From contig JAQISU010000246.1 of NCBI GenBank assembly GCA_029339505.1, positions 62,001-126,000 on the forward strand: a stretch of 64,000 nt of DNA. Direction: 5' to 3'. How positions within the stretch are numbered: position 1 is the stretch's first letter; each line of letters starts with the position of its first letter. A model generated the notes under the pieces. The model worked only from the letters and a program-made list of their open reading frames with translations, was not told the DNA's origin and did no database searches. Shown piece after piece: positions 29,548-42,151 of this stretch. A program made the position numbers and the translations under genes. The stretch is from Unio delphinus (lineage: Eukaryota > Mollusca > Bivalvia > Unionida > Unionidae).

Positions 29548-29633
29548 CCTTATGGACAGTACTGGTTGAGAATAATATTTACTTGAAGACCCTGATAGCT
29601 TTCCTGACTCTGCTGTTCACAGAGGGACAAAAG
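29548..29633 (+). CDS. NCAPD3: NCAPD3 exon 3
   Basis: Acceptor TATATTACAG, donor GTATTC. 86 nt, phase 1 to 0. Encodes ALWTVLVENNIYLKTLIAFL and a helix ending EGQK. Confidence 0.85.
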
Positions 29634-30088
29634 GTATTCAAACCTGAAAATATGTACACATTGTTGCAAGATAAGATGTAATGATGTACTGTTTCAAGGT
29701 TTAACATTGTTATGCATTTGAAATAATGTTTTTTTTCTTCTTCATAATCTTGCACATAACAAGATTAGTTTTTTGTTTTGTTCTCTAACAGGAGACCAGG
29801 TAATTGTTTGAACTATGAAACTAGCTTGGGGAAAAGGTGAATTTTTGTCTGGTAGCAATGCCGGTAACCATTTGCTCTACAACATTACTCCACACAAATT
29901 ATAAATTCAAAAGTGGGCTGAGCAGGATGAGATGCCCTGCATAATGGGATCACTAATATATTTGCCCCACCCCTGCAATTACATTGCACTGACTGACCAC
30001 TGATGTCAATATCATTGTCAGTCAATAAAAGTATGAACATTTACTTGGTTGAGTAGCATGATTATCTCAGTCAAGTAACTTATTTATA

Positions 30089-30262
30089 CAGTAAAACCTG
30101 TCTTGAAAGACCACTGCTATGTGAGACTGTCTTGAGAGACCACATTCTTAATGCACAAATTTATTGATCACATAGGACTGTGACCTGTTATGGGAGTCCA
30201 TCTGTCTTGAGAGACCATAATATTTTGCCAAAAGAGGTGGTCTTTCAAGACAGGTTCTACTG
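30089..30262. mobile_element. 174-bp MITE with TA target duplication
   Basis: Starts CAGTAAAACCTGTCTTGAAA and ends TTTCAAGACAGGTTCTACTG (terminal inverted repeat of ~27 bp with 1-2 mismatches). It is flanked by TA on both sides. It contains additional internal CTTGAGAGACCA repeats. The ends fit a Tc1/mariner-type MITE. Confidence 0.8.
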
Positions 30263-30275
30263 TAGTTGCTTACAT

Positions 30276-30445
30276 TTGGACTGGTAGACCTGGTGTCAAG
30301 ATAATGTGACTGGGTGGGACATCGTGCTACAAGTCTGTGGCATGATTCCCCATTGCTAGACATCACTATAAAATGCCTCACTGCAGACATCATAGTGATA
30401 TGACTGAAAAATTGTTAAAGCTGCATTAAAAATCCTAATAAAATA
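30276..30445 (+). mobile_element. 5'-truncated SINE (family 1)
   Basis: Matches the body and tail of the full copy at 40938 (CCTGGTGTCA.GATAATGTGA, CTGTGGCATGAT, GCCTCACTGCAGACATC, GACTGAAAAATTGTTAAAGC). It lacks the tRNA head and lies 13 bp after a MITE. Confidence 0.85.
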
Positions 30446-31261
30446 ACGAGATCAGGGATAAATTTTAAATAACTGAATAAATGTATGCTTGTAAAAGCAA
30501 GAGTTTAGCTTTCCCCACCAAGTTTCATGGTACATTGATGCATAGTACACTATAGTGCTTAGTATCTTTTCTTTCTCCTGCATTGTAAAATGGTAGTTCA
30601 TTCTTCTGCATTGACAGAGTTCATAAGACAGAGTTCTTTTCTATTCCAATTATGACTGAAACTTTGCTATATCCAGTGTTAAAAATTTTGTGACTATATA
30701 AAATACCATCTCAACAAATGTGACTATCTCTGACCTCAATGATTTGTTGAAGGTATTTCTCATTTCTAAGTCATAAATTCAAAAAGAACAATATCCCGAA
30801 CTTCTTCCTTCCCATTTTGGAATTTCTCAGATGTTTTTTTTTTTTTTACTGAAATATCCACATTTAAGTGTGATAGAGCCTGGGGTTTTATACTGCATGG
30901 TCCTTCAGTGTAAAGTCAAATATGTACACACTTACGTTGACACTTGTATTCCTCCTTGTGATAAGGTGGAATGTCAAGCTCTCAACCCATGTCTCACCAG
31001 CCACAGATCTTGAACACCTGACAACCAATGCTTTTTCCCCTGAATTGGAATGGTCTTGATATCGTTCAGCTAGTTTTTCTGAGTTCTGAATAATCCTTAT
31101 TGCCCCCCACCCCTTAGTCATGGATCAACTACCTCATCGATTTAGTGAGATTCCCAGATTATTTATTTGAACCTGCACATCTGGCCCATATGAAAGAAGC
31201 CCTTGGATAGAAATATTTCAATAATCAAATGGTAGACAGAATTGCTCAGACAATCGAACCC

Positions 31262-31820
31262 ATCACATCAAAGGCCTTGATTGGCTGCTCCTACCTTGAG
31301 CAAGCCTTATGTAGGGCATTGTTTGGTAGTTCCTGTCTTAAGTAAGCTTTATGTAGATTCTTGATTTATAGTTCCTGTCTTAAACAAGTGTCATGTAGGG
31401 CCTTGATTGGTAGTTCCTGTCTTTAGCGAGTGTCATGTAGGGCCTTGATTGGTAGTTCCTGTCTTTAGCAAGTGTCATGTAGGGCCTTGATTGGTAGCTC
31501 CTGTCTTTAGCAAGCCTCATGTAGTGCCTTGAATGGTAGTTCCTGTCTTTAGCAAGCGTCATGTAGGGCCTAGATTGGTAGTTCCTGTCTTTAGCAAGTG
31601 TCATGTAGGGCCTTGATTGGTAGTTCATGTCTTTAGCAAGCCTCTTGTAGGGCCTTGATTGGTAGTTCCGGTCTTTAGCAGGCGTCATGTAGGGCCTTGA
31701 TTGGTAGTTCCTGTCTTAAGCAAGCCTCGTGGTGGGCCATGATTTACCGGTATATTTCCTGTCTTAAGCAAGCCTCATGTAGGGCCTTGATTGGTAGTTC
31801 ATATCTTACGCAAGCCTTGT
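31262..31820. repeat. 42-bp minisatellite, ~13 copies, just before NCAPD3 exon 4
   Basis: AGGGCCTTGATTGGTAGTTC-CTGTCTTTAGCAAGTGTCATGT units with a ~42-bp period, degraded at the left end. It ends ~60 bp before exon 4. The open - strand frame inside is a repeat artefact. Confidence 0.92.
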
Positions 31821-31881
31821 GTGGTGGAGAAACAAATGAATGATGGATTAATCCTAATTGTATTTGATCTTTTCTTTGCAG

Positions 31882-31957
31882 AGGTCGGCTAAAGCAGAAC
31901 AGAAGGAACTGGGGATCTTGGCTGGAACAACATATCTCAAATTGGTTACTGTTCCAG
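31882..31957 (+). CDS. NCAPD3: NCAPD3 exon 4
   Basis: Acceptor TTTCTTTGCAG, donor GTAGG. 76 nt, phase 0 to 1. Encodes RSAKAEQKELGILAGTTYLK and ends at LVTVP. Confidence 0.85.
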
Positions 31958-32559
31958 GTAGGTTTTGGATCCAGTACAATTCCTTATCGATAAGAGCTTG
32001 GATTAAAAGTTTTCCTATCCATTTTGAATTTTGAAATGCTACCTGGTTATGACCTAGCAGGATTTTTGCTTTAAAAACTGGATGTAATTGGAACATAATA
32101 CTAGTAGGTGAATAATAGGGATTAATTCAGAAGTCTTTTGATCTTTGATTTTAGTAACTCTCTTTACCATAGGGGTGTCCATAAAAGACGTCCACAAAGA
32201 AGGGGATGGTGGGTTTGTTCAAATGCAGACAAGGGTGAGGGTGTATAAAAGTCCTTGCGAACATCTGCAAGCTAGTATTTTTTGTTACGATATTCTGTGT
32301 TGAACATCTGCTTTAGGCCTACTGCATGTGTTTCAAATATGTTTTGCGGACGTCACTAAGTATCAATTATTTGTGAATTTCAGTTTGAAAAATTCTTGTC
32401 ATGGAATACAATGCTGTCAGGCATTTCCGCGCACTTAAAGGTTTCCATTTCCAATACTGTCCCAGCCCTTTTTTATTTGATTTCGTAATTTAGGGAATTT
32501 TGAAACTGCATTTTTTTTTGTAGCCAGATATTTGAGTTATAATGAGCATGTGGGCTCGT

Positions 32560-33470
32560 GCTGCCATGGCTAAGGCAAGTTTAATCCAAGCAACAGATTC
32601 AACTACTTCGACGTTAACGTCATCTCAGAAACTTCCGTCAACTGTGGTGATAATAAATAGTGATGTTCAGTCAGAGGTGGAAGAGGCATAACGCAAGAGA
32701 GACAGATGCCGAGATGCAAATGACAGCAGTAGCATGTCTAGTGAAGAAAGAAAAAACCCAGTGCTCTACACCAGCATAAAACATAGCAAGCAGTGAGTTC
32801 TATCAACACACAAATTACTGGTCATCTACATGCAAAATACATTGGACTGTGGACAGCTGATAAGAAAACAAAGTCTGATGAACTCGGCAGCAAAAAGGTT
32901 CAGCTGGAGAAAAGGTTAAAACGTCTTGCAGCTGAACGAGCACGCAAACAGAACTCTAGGCTTGACTTCAAGAGAAAGCTGACTGCAGTTATGTTTGAAC
33001 ATCCAGTCATTGGCCAGTGACTCAGAAAGTTCTGTCGGTGGAAAGTAGGAAGGCCCAGTTCAGAAGATGGCCAATAACTGTTGCTAAAGACAATCGTGGA
33101 CATTGTATCGTGTAGAGCAGTTGCTGATCCATGGCAATGTTTTGAGAAGCTTAGTAGCTGAAAAACGTTGGATGACTTGCATGAAGCCCTCAACCAATAT
33201 GGTTTCATCAGTCGAGCAGGAACATGTCTACTTCCACGTAATTCGGTGACCACTGAAGGTAAGTGTCACGTGACCACAGTGTCTGTCAAGCGGCTTAAGG
33301 CAACAACAGTGAAAGCTGCAATCATGTGGATACTCATTTTGCAGCAGCTACACTCTGCTACTTGAAAGATCTGGCTGTTGCTATGGGAGAAGTTTTTTTG
33401 AGCCAAGACGACAAGGCACATGTCCCACTATGATTAGCGGCAGCAAATAAGCAGGCTCTCTATACATCTA
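32560..33470 (+). pseudogene. degraded repetitive-family coding sequence
   Basis: + strand text in several frames reads like a decayed protein: KRLKRLAAERARKQNS (32910-32960), LDDLHEALNQYGFISRAGTC (33165-33225), DTHFAAATLCYLKDLAVAMG and EVFLSQDDKAHVP then AAANKQA (33335-33455). The FLSQDDKA.VP...AA.KQA pattern is one I associate with high-copy uncharacterised proteins in cnidarian and mollusc genomes, probably transposon-derived. Stops and shifts are frequent. It lies inside NCAPD3 intron 4. Confidence 0.5.
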
Positions 33471-34539
33471 AAGCCTTCACACGACTTCCTGTGGATGCCA
33501 TTTGATTTCTACTGTCCGTCGGTGACTGCTGAACTTTAGAAGCGTGTTTTGAATCAAAGTGGCATGTACTTTTGATTTCAGGCCATGAAGTGCAGTCATG
33601 CCTATATTTACAGTCATGCAACAGTGAACACACAAGCTGGTTAAGCCACACGTGGACAAAAGGGGAGAGGGGGATTAGTTCAACAAGTATTAACTTCGGA
33701 TGTCTTTTATGGACAACTCCATACTCTGTTTATAAACCATTGATTAGAAGTAACTATCTTTATCATGCTTCCCATCTGGAATTCCTAAATGTAAATGTGT
33801 CTCCTATATTATACTCATAATATGTTCTAAGACATATTTCTTGTTGAGCCCACCTTGGCATAAGCTCAAAACAGATGTCACTTGAGCATCAGTTTGTTTA
33901 TCTGTCCAATATTATGTCCTTCAACACCTAGATTCACTGTCTTTTTAAAAAGTTTTTTTTCTTCTATAATTCAGTAATTTGGTCTGTTTTGTAAGTACAG
34001 TTGCCCCAAGAGTCATTTTGGCATGTGGATTCATTTTTTTATGTGTACAACTATTAGTACCAAAGGCTTGGATGTAGACTGTCCTGGTAGCTTCTTGTTA
34101 ATTCTTTCTTGTGTTTAAACTGCTTTTATATATGCATACCACATGCATTCAGCTGTAAATATAATTAGCATGTATCACTTAGATACTTCCTGTAGACCCA
34201 TGCTTGGTTTAATATATCACTACCTTTTTACCTGTGCTTGGTTACATTTCTCATCTTGGAAGAAAATCCCTTCCATATGTGAGGTGTATGGATAAAAGGA
34301 TTAAGATCAAGGTCATTGTGGATTTTTAAAAAGTTGTTTTGCATAAAGACTTATTCTAGAGCACGTTCCTTTAAGTTTGTGGATGGTTTACATTTTGGGT
34401 AAAAAGCAACCCATAGATTTAGTGTCCAGAGATCAGATGAGAGGAACATGGTAAGTTTACTAAGAAAATGGTTTCTTCACCTTAACTTTACTTCAAGACT
34501 GTATACCTTGACTGACCCATTGATCGATACCCACTAGAG

Positions 34540-34639
34540 CAGGGGTCTCAAACTCAAACCACCCTGAGGACCCCATGAAGGCATTATTTTTGCAGGCCAT
34601 TGGATATGGCTTGGCGGGCCAGGTGTTTTATGACCCCTG
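34540..34639. mobile_element. 100-bp hAT-type MITE
   Basis: Starts CAGGGGTCTCAAACTC and ends TTATGACCCCTG. Flanks CACTAGAG and CTCTATAG match at 6 of 8 positions, an aged 8-bp target duplication. The ends match the widespread CAGGGGTCTCAAAC hAT MITE type. Confidence 0.75.
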
Positions 34640-34649
34640 CTCTATAGTG

Positions 34650-36406
34650 AGCCCTGCCCTGCTAGTTCTTTCCTAGAAGAGAATTAACTATGAGGTAAAT
34701 AATATAATGCCTCTCTTGATACTCTTGTTATGTAATACAGTATCCCTTGAATATCGAGTCTTGATTTCTTTTAAATTTTTCAGACATTGTTTTTTAAAAC
34801 TTTTTTCTTATGTCAAATTAAGCTTAAACATAAATCTGATGATAGGATGTGTTTGTGGGGTTAAACTGCATTTTTAGCACATGTTAAGCTATGCATAGTG
34901 TTCAGTATATTTAGTGGATGCAGAAAACAGAATGAATCACTGACCCAGGGAAGCTACTGGCAAGTTTTCTTGCGTACTCACATCGGTCATGCTGATACTC
35001 AGTCATTTGGACAGCTGTGAAATGTGCAAGTAATCTGCAAAGGCGAGTGCCTTAGACCCTGGGGCCCATTTAAAGAAACTAGATTTTGCCTGTGTCAGTG
35101 TAAAACAAGAAAGGTTGAAATATTGATATGAGGTTTCACCACAAGATTTGAGATTTAGATTGTCCTAAAATGATCATGTTGACTATATGACCTCTAATTT
35201 GGCTGCCATGGTAGAACATATTTTAAGATCTTGTTATCTCTGCAGCTTCTAAACAAATAGTCCTAACAACATGGGGTTTTCATTTAAAGATTTCTTATAT
35301 CCAAATGGTCAGATTGCTGTTATATTCTCCATTGTAGCCATCTTAATTGCCATTATAGTTTCCATGGTCGCCATCTTAATTGCCATTATAGTCTCCATGG
35401 TAGTGCATCTTAATTGCCATTATAGTCTCCATGGTTGCCATCTTAATTGTCATTATAGTCGCCATGGTAGCCATCCTAATTGCCATTATAGTCGCCATGG
35501 TAGCCATCCTAATTGCCATTATAGTCTCCATGGTAGCCATCTTAATAATATTATCTACTCTACCTGAACAGGTAGTTTTGACATGGGGTTTTCATTGAAA
35601 TATGTTGTCCTAATTGATGGTGGTGGTAAGTCCAACTATGACAGACAGCTTGGAAATCTCAATATTTCTACTTATCTTGTAGCTATGGTTGTTTAAATAT
35701 GATTTCTTTTTTCTTTAATGTGTGTCCACCATATATAAATGGACATGAAGCCAATAAATGTGATTTCCAAAAATGTTAAAAATGTCTTTGCATGTTCTAT
35801 TTCGATTTCTTGAATGGATGACCATATGAAATATTTTTTGATATTTATTTTTTTTAAAAACTCTTCCTTCTTGAAATATATAGTTATTTCCTTACCAATG
35901 ATTTCAGGAGGCAGTATAGCATTTTGCACATTCATTCACGAGTCCTTTCATACAGTTGTTTATATTTTGTTCCTGTCTTTGTTACCAGTAATGTTTTGTG
36001 ATCCCAAAATGTCTTTCATCCTATTTCATGCATACTTACCAAAATTCGGATGTATATACATATCAGGTTTAATAGCTCAGACTTACAGCTAGGTCACCAA
36101 CTTAGTTTGTATTCTTGATTGACTTTTATTTTCAGTTGTTTGTTTCTACAACCTCAGTTTCTAAATTACACCTACACATGAATTTAAAAAAAAAATATAA
36201 AATGAAATGATGAAATATTTACCCCTGAGAGTTTTTCATGGTCTTGAATCATTTTAAGGCACAAAGGAATTTTGTATTTGTCAAAATATAGTTTAAAAAA
36301 AAGTATATCTTCATCTTGCTTTAGTTGAAATGCTAAATTATGACATTATTGAATTATAATTTTGTATAAATTTATCTTTTTTAAAACATATTTTGGAATT
36401 TAACAG
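34650..36406. other. rest of NCAPD3 intron 4
   Basis: Apart from the 33-bp array at 35334-35546, nothing recognised. The ORFs at 35693-35935 (-) and 35814-36092 (+) are hydrophobic AT-rich translations without motifs. Confidence 0.5.
35334..35546. repeat. 33-bp minisatellite, ~6-7 copies
   Basis: GCCATCTTAATTGCCATTAT-AGTCTCCATGGTA units with a 33-bp period. Because the period is a multiple of three, it makes an open but meaningless repeat ORF on the + strand. Confidence 0.93.
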
Positions 36407-36484
36407 GAAGTGGTGCTTTTAAGGTTTTCCATCCAGAGCTTTACGAGAAGAGCATTGATATTTTGAAGATATTCACCCAGATAG
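36407..36484 (+). CDS. NCAPD3: NCAPD3 exon 5
   Basis: Acceptor GGAATTTAACAG, donor GTAAGA. 78 nt, phase 1 to 1. Encodes GSGAFKVFHPELYEKSIDIL and KIFTQI, completing the VPGS...VFHP motif begun in exon 4. Confidence 0.87.
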
Positions 36485-37507
36485 GTAAGAGAAATATTTT
36501 TTAAAACAATGATCACATGATTTTGCACAAGAAAAAGGCATTGAAAATTTAAATGGATACATATGACATTTTGAAAATGGCAGTTTTTTTTTTAACAAAG
36601 TTTTGTTTTAAAAATTGAAATCACTGGTCAGAATGTAGAATAGATTTCATTGTTTGCATTCATTTAATTTCACTGCATATGTTTTTGGAAAATAAATAGT
36701 TTTGCACAACTGTTTTAATAATACAAGAGGCAGATTTTAAAGAAATTATGTTTTAACTTCATTATGTTGGAAATCAGTTACAAAATCATGATAATAGGCA
36801 TGTATTATTAAAATCAAGCACATGTGAGCCTTTGCCAGTTTTTTTTAAGCTTGACTTATTGGAAGCCTAACACAGTTGTCCTTTGATGTCCATATATTTT
36901 TTTATAACTCCAGATGTTCCTATGTACATCCTTTCATCCATGCCCGTGATTAAAGTCTGTGTTAAAATCTTGTTGGAATTATGCTCAGTGTTAGTGTCAT
37001 ATTTACATCTGTTTACTGATTACACTCAATGTCCCTTTTAAACAAACATTATTAAAATTTTTTATATAGATTCACCTCAAGAATAATAAATCAGAAATTC
37101 CAAAGCTAGGTGAAACTGACAGAATTTGTGTGCTTGAGTGATTTGTATTTTCAGCCATTCATTACACTCAAAGCAACCTTGCAATGTGGTATGGTAAAAA
37201 TAAAGAAGCCATGTAATAACAGGGAATGCAAACTCAATCAAAAAATTGCCAACGCTTAAACGTCCTAAATCAACATTTTTATGACCCTATGGTCTTAAAT
37301 TAAGTTAAAGAACTAAATCCAAACAAACATATTTAGTGAAATTTTCAACAAGTTATTTGCCTGGAATACAAAGTGAAAGATTTAAAGAAACTTACAGAAG
37401 TGTGAATTAAATCTCAAACCAAATGGTTAGATTAATACTCGGAATGATTCCAAGTATTGAATGTGCTAATGTACAAGTGTTCTTGACTTTATTTCTCCCT
37501 TGTGTAG

Positions 37508-37614
37508 GATCTAGCAAAAGGAAAAGAAGCTTATCCCCTGTTACCAACATCCAAAAAGGTCATCAGAGTAAATCCAAGCGAAGGAATAGAAACCCTGAAC
37601 CATCCTTTGAAGAG
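37508..37614 (+). CDS. NCAPD3: NCAPD3 exon 6
   Basis: Acceptor CCTTGTGTAG, donor GTATCA. 107 nt, phase 1 to 0. Encodes a Lys/Arg-rich linker (GSSKRKRSLSP..., KSKRRNRNPEPSFEE) equivalent to the basic linker of vertebrate NCAPD3. Confidence 0.8.
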
Positions 37615-38977
37615 GTATCACATGTAGTTTAAGGCATTACTGCATTGACTTTTATCCTTTTGATTAAAAGAGCAGATTTAGTACATATATTTTTCCCTTA
37701 CTAGTATGAATCATTATTCCCCTTTAATTTCAGCATGAATTAGTGTACAAATATTCACTGTGAAATAAATAGCTTGATTAATGATGTCTTTGAATAAAAA
37801 TCGGCTGACCTTTGGCAGAGGTCAGATGGATAGACACATCTAAAAACTGATTTTGGCAGAAACACTTGAGTTAGTATTATAAGATTTTTTTTTTATTGAA
37901 TTTTTATTGCATTGTTCAAGATGTCTTTGCATGAATATTTTTGGGAGCTCATTAATGCCATCAAAATGCTGAATTCTGTTTTTTCCAATACAAAAAAAAC
38001 TCACCTGATAAGAAATATGAGACTATGGGATACATGGGAAGTCCTACTTCCTCCTCATGGTGAAGATACCTTAGATTAATACAGAACAGTTAGCAGCCTT
38101 AAAAAGGAAAATTTGAACTTCAATACAAAATGATAATAGAAAGCAGTTCAGGGAAAATCTGGAAAAAGAAACTATTGAGAAACTGAATAATTATAATGAA
38201 TGTCATTTGTGGTCACCAGTCAGTGATCTTGGGAAATAAACTCAAAATAATTGTGAATTGTACATCCAAAGAAAATCTTTGCTTTGAACTATGAGACATA
38301 TTACTCCCACTTTTTTCATTTAATTAGCAATACATTAAATGGTATTTTTTATTATTATAACAGTTTCCATTAGAATCTGATTCATGTCTTTAGCCGCCAT
38401 ATTGGATTCATGTCTTAAAAAGTTGCTGTTTTTTTAATAGAATAAAGAGAATACATATTGTGTAAAACCAATCCACTCCAGATCAAAATCCAGATAAGAA
38501 TTTAATAAAATGGTTATTTAGTCAATGGTTTGGAACTAAATGTGTTTAAAACAAAAACACTACAAGACTGAATGTTAATAGTCAGGATATTAACCAGGAC
38601 TATTGGAACATGACAGATGTCTTAGTGATCAGGTATGAGACTTTCTGTGCGTGTTTCCTTTTTCTCTGATCATGCCACTAGAGTGCATATTTCAGTTGAA
38701 TATGTTATAGAGCCAGTCTGTGCCTTTCATGTAGTTGGAAATTATATTTCAGCTGAATATTTTATAGAGCCAGTCTCTGCCTTTAATGTAGTTGGAAATT
38801 ACTTTTTCGTCTTCTCTCTTCTTACACAGTAAACTGGATTAATTTGGTGGCAAACTACATGATTGAAAAGGGGGAAGAAAATCCTGAAGATTTCAGCTAA
38901 AGTATTAGAAAACAGGAATGGATGGAGCATGAAACTGACATCAAATGCTCAGTGCTTAAAATTGACACATGAAAGAC
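37615..38977. other. start of NCAPD3 intron 6
   Basis: AT-rich. A ~64-bp direct duplication (TTCAGTTGAATATGTTATAG / TTCAGCTGAATATTTTATAG with AGCCAGTCT.TGCCTTT) lies at 38690-38805. No gene seen. Confidence 0.55.
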
Positions 38978-40066
38978 ATAGCTGCCAACTGTCCCGTTTT
39001 TTCCGTATTTGTTCCGTATTTTGGACCTGAATACGGGTGTACGTTTTTTTGCAAAAAATACGTTTTTTATTTTAAAAAATAATAATAAAATTTCTTTGGA
39101 ATTACCAGTTTAGAACGCGCTCTCGGTTCTATTTTGACAGAATATATCACATGTATATACAAATAGTTCTACAATACGATTGGTTGATTCGAAATCGAGC
39201 CTACCAAGCCTGTCGTTAGCCGCCATATTGGATTTCGCAATAGTTACCGCTGTTGCTGTATCTAGTCTTCGTAATATTCAGCTCCTAATCATGATAAATT
39301 CGAAGGCAGAATATTCAGAATTTTCTCCAGAAGAAATAGGAGACGACTGGAAGGATATTTGTGCCGTCTTATATAGCTTTGTGAAACCATATAGTAAAGG
39401 AGAAAAACTGACGTTTTGTAATTGTGTAACGTGATTTCGCTGTTGGGTACGGAGGCGCCCATGAAATGCAAGAGCTCGAAAAAGCTAATAAACATCAGCT
39501 TCCTGCTTCATCACACACAACTCAGTCTGAACGTACGAAGTAGATAAATGACAGAGAACCTTAATATACATCGATCAAACTATATTTTTTTAAATTTCTT
39601 TTAGAAATAAACCTTCCTTTTTCAGTTACTAATGTTGTTGGCGATTTATTTTGCACAAGTTTTTCAGACATTAAAATCGCAAAAGATAATTCTTATGCTT
39701 GAACGAAAACATTTCAATAAGAAAATTACAGAATTGAGATAATAAATGAAAATTGGTACATTGGAATCAATGATTAAAAAAAAATATAAGGCATGGAAAG
39801 GGCTCCTATAAATAGCTTGTGTTGAGTGTGTTGCACTCTTGCACCTTTTGAATGAGCACCCATATGGAACACGCGCAACTCCAGAAGGTACAAATGTGCA
39901 ACATGTGCATCTTTGACATTAATTAATTGTGTAAGGCACTGTCCAACTTTACTGATGGTCGTATGTGTTGTAAATATATACAATTTTAAAATCAGTATTT
40001 GGTCCTGAAAATCAGTATTTTTGTCACAAGTAATCAGTATTTTTGCACTCGGGGGTTGGCAGCTAT
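38978..40066. mobile_element. hAT-like element with ATAGCTGCCAAC ends
   Basis: 1,089 bp from ATAGCTGCCAAC to GTTGGCAGCTAT (12-bp perfect terminal inverted repeat). Flanks TGAAAGAC (38970-38977) and GGAAAGAA (40067-40074) match at 6 of 8. TCCCG/CGGG and GTATTT-rich repeats (AATCAGTATTT, three times) follow inside the ends. No intact transposase; the small ORF at 39180-39434 is not recognised. Confidence 0.75.
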
Positions 40067-40573
40067 GGAAAGAAAGCTTGGAGTGAAATTCCATGTGTTT
40101 GTAATCAAGCCACTAACAAATTATTATTCTGTGGCAGTTTTTAGATTGATTACTATGAAAAGTAAGCACGTTAATTTCATATCTCATCCCACAAAGTAGG
40201 CAGAGAGGGCTTGTATCGCAATATCTTTATTTTTCAGTAAGTACTTTCTTAACAACATTAAAACAACATTAAAACAACATTAAGCTATACAGCAAATTTA
40301 AAGAATCAAATTAGAAAACATTTTATCTTTTTTTAATGTTCAATCAGTATTTTTTTTGTTGCTATATTATTGGGTGCAAGGTTTAATAATTTTGGTTCTT
40401 CTACGCTTGTCTCCATATGTTTCCTCCACTTCACCCAATTCTTGCAAGGGAGAAAAGTCCGTGAACCCTACAGGTTTAGTGTAGCATGGACCCTGTACAT
40501 CAAATGATGACATACTTATGTAAAGTACTGTAAATCTGATGTTGATCATGGAATCCGTTTTTCAATGTTGCAG

Positions 40574-40678
40574 GAAACAGAGGAAGGACTGAATAACAGT
40601 GGGGGTGAGGAAGAGATAGAAGACCTGACTCCTCAAGAAATGAACAAAATGAGGACACAACTCCTGTCCCTAATCAGA
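40574..40678 (+). CDS. NCAPD3: NCAPD3 exon 7
   Basis: Acceptor CAATGTTGCAG, donor GTAAGT. 105 nt, phase 0 to 0. Encodes an acidic linker (ETEEGLNNSGGEEEIEDL) then the first HEAT-type helix (QEMNKMRTQLLSLIR). Confidence 0.84.
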
Positions 40679-40937
40679 GTAAGTGAAGCCTTGTTAACCA
40701 GACTATTCAGTGAAATGTCTTGAATCTGAAGGATACTTTTTATAAATTTCTATTATCCATCATTCTTTGAATTGATTCATTGATCTGGATTTTTCTGTTA
40801 TACTGATATAAGAGATAGGAACAAAATTGTTTGGACTAATGCGGTTGTAATCCCAAATTTATGACTTATGACAATTATCTACTTTCTAAACTGAAGAGTT
40901 TATATTGTGTGTTTGTATTTGACTTCATTGGAGTCTG

Positions 40938-41241
40938 AACTGCTCCAGTGGCTTAGTGGTTAGAGCGTCATGGGTTTGATCCCGGCTGAGTCATACCAAA
41001 GACTTACACAAATGGTATTAACAGCTGCCTCGCTTGGTACTCAGCATTAAGAGGTTAGTGTTAGGACTAGTCAGCCTGGTGTCAGGATAATGTGACTGGG
41101 TGGGAAATCATGCTACATGTCTGTGGCATGATGCCCTAGTGCTAGACATCACTATAAACTGCCTCACTGCAGACATCGTAGCAATATGACTGAAAAATTG
41201 TTAAAGCTACAATAAAAATCTTCGTCAAACAAACAAACAAA
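40938..41241 (+). mobile_element. full-length tRNA-derived SINE (family 1) with 12-bp target duplication
   Basis: Head with Pol III box A (TGGCTTAGTGG) and box B (GGTTTGATCCC), a ~200-bp body, a tail CTACAATAAAAATCTTCGTC and (AAAC)n. It is flanked by exact CATTGGAGTCTG (40926-40937 and 41242-41253). It is the reference copy for the fragments at 12117 and 30276. Confidence 0.9.
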
Positions 41242-41411
41242 CATTGGAGTCTGTTGCATATATACAGTCAATAAACTTGCAATGCTAATTTGTATTGAAG
41301 CTCTACCCACTATTCAGATACCATACTTTTTGGATTGGTATTAAAGACAAGGGCAGACAGCTGTCATCTTGACTTCTCTACAGTAGAGTTGAAATAATTG
41401 CATAATTTTAC

Positions 41412-41842
41412 ATACAGAGAGTTACTTCCACTTTTCTTATAATAAAACCTCCTTACTGAGTGCTGCTTTCACATTTTTCTTACATAAATCTTCCTTAGAG
41501 AGCTTTCACATTTTACTTACATAAAACGCCCTTACGGAGTTCCACTTTCATATTTTTCTTACATAAAGCTTCGTTATAGAGAGATATTTTCAAATTTATT
41601 TTTTACATAAAACTTTCTTACTGAGTGCTGCTTTCACATTTTTCTTGCATACAGTTTCCTTACAGACTGCTGCTTTTACAATTTTCTTACATAAACCTTC
41701 CTGAGTACTACTTTCACATTCTCCTTACATAAATCTTCCTTACTGAGTGCTACTTTCACATTTTTTACCTAAATCTTCCTTACTGAGTGCTACTTTCACA
41801 TTTTTTACCTAAATCTTCCTGACTGAGTGCTACTTTCACAGA
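41412..41842. repeat. ~43-bp degenerate minisatellite
   Basis: About nine units of TTCCTTACTGAGTGCTGCTT-TCACATTTTTCTTACATAAATC with variable length and substitutions; the last three are more regular. Confidence 0.85.
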
Positions 41843-41936
41843 TAATGGGGAATGGAATCTAGAGTTCAGGTAATTAAAGGATCTTGGTTCCTGCCTCTAT
41901 TAGTCGTCTCAAACGACATGAAGTAAGGTACACTGG

Positions 41937-42151
41937 GCCTATTCTTCACCCCACAGCCTGCAACATTGGGCCTATTTTACACCCCACAGCCTGCAACATT
42001 GGGCCTATTTAACTTTTTACACCCTACAGCCTGCAACATTGGACCTATTTTACACCCCACAGCCTGCAACATTGGGCCTATTTTACACCACACAGCCTGC
42101 AACATTGGGCCTATTTTACACCCCACAGCCTGCAACATTGGGCCTATTCTA
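41937..42151. repeat. 33-bp minisatellite, ~6 copies
   Basis: GGGCCTATTTTACACCCCAC-AGCCTGCAACATT units. It generates an in-frame repeat ORF that is not a gene. Confidence 0.92.

Noticed and set aside
31380..31688. 102-aa - strand repeat protein (AKDRNYQSRPYMTL units)
   Set aside because: It is a 42-bp tandem repeat, in frame only because the period is divisible by three; it ends with the array.
35271..35567. 98-aa ORF with hydrophobic and His-rich repeats
   Set aside because: 33-bp minisatellite artefact inside an NCAPD3 intron.
40938..41010. tRNA gene suggested by box A and box B
   Set aside because: It is the head of a SINE: no clean cloverleaf continuation, a body and (AAAC)n tail follow, and target duplications flank it.
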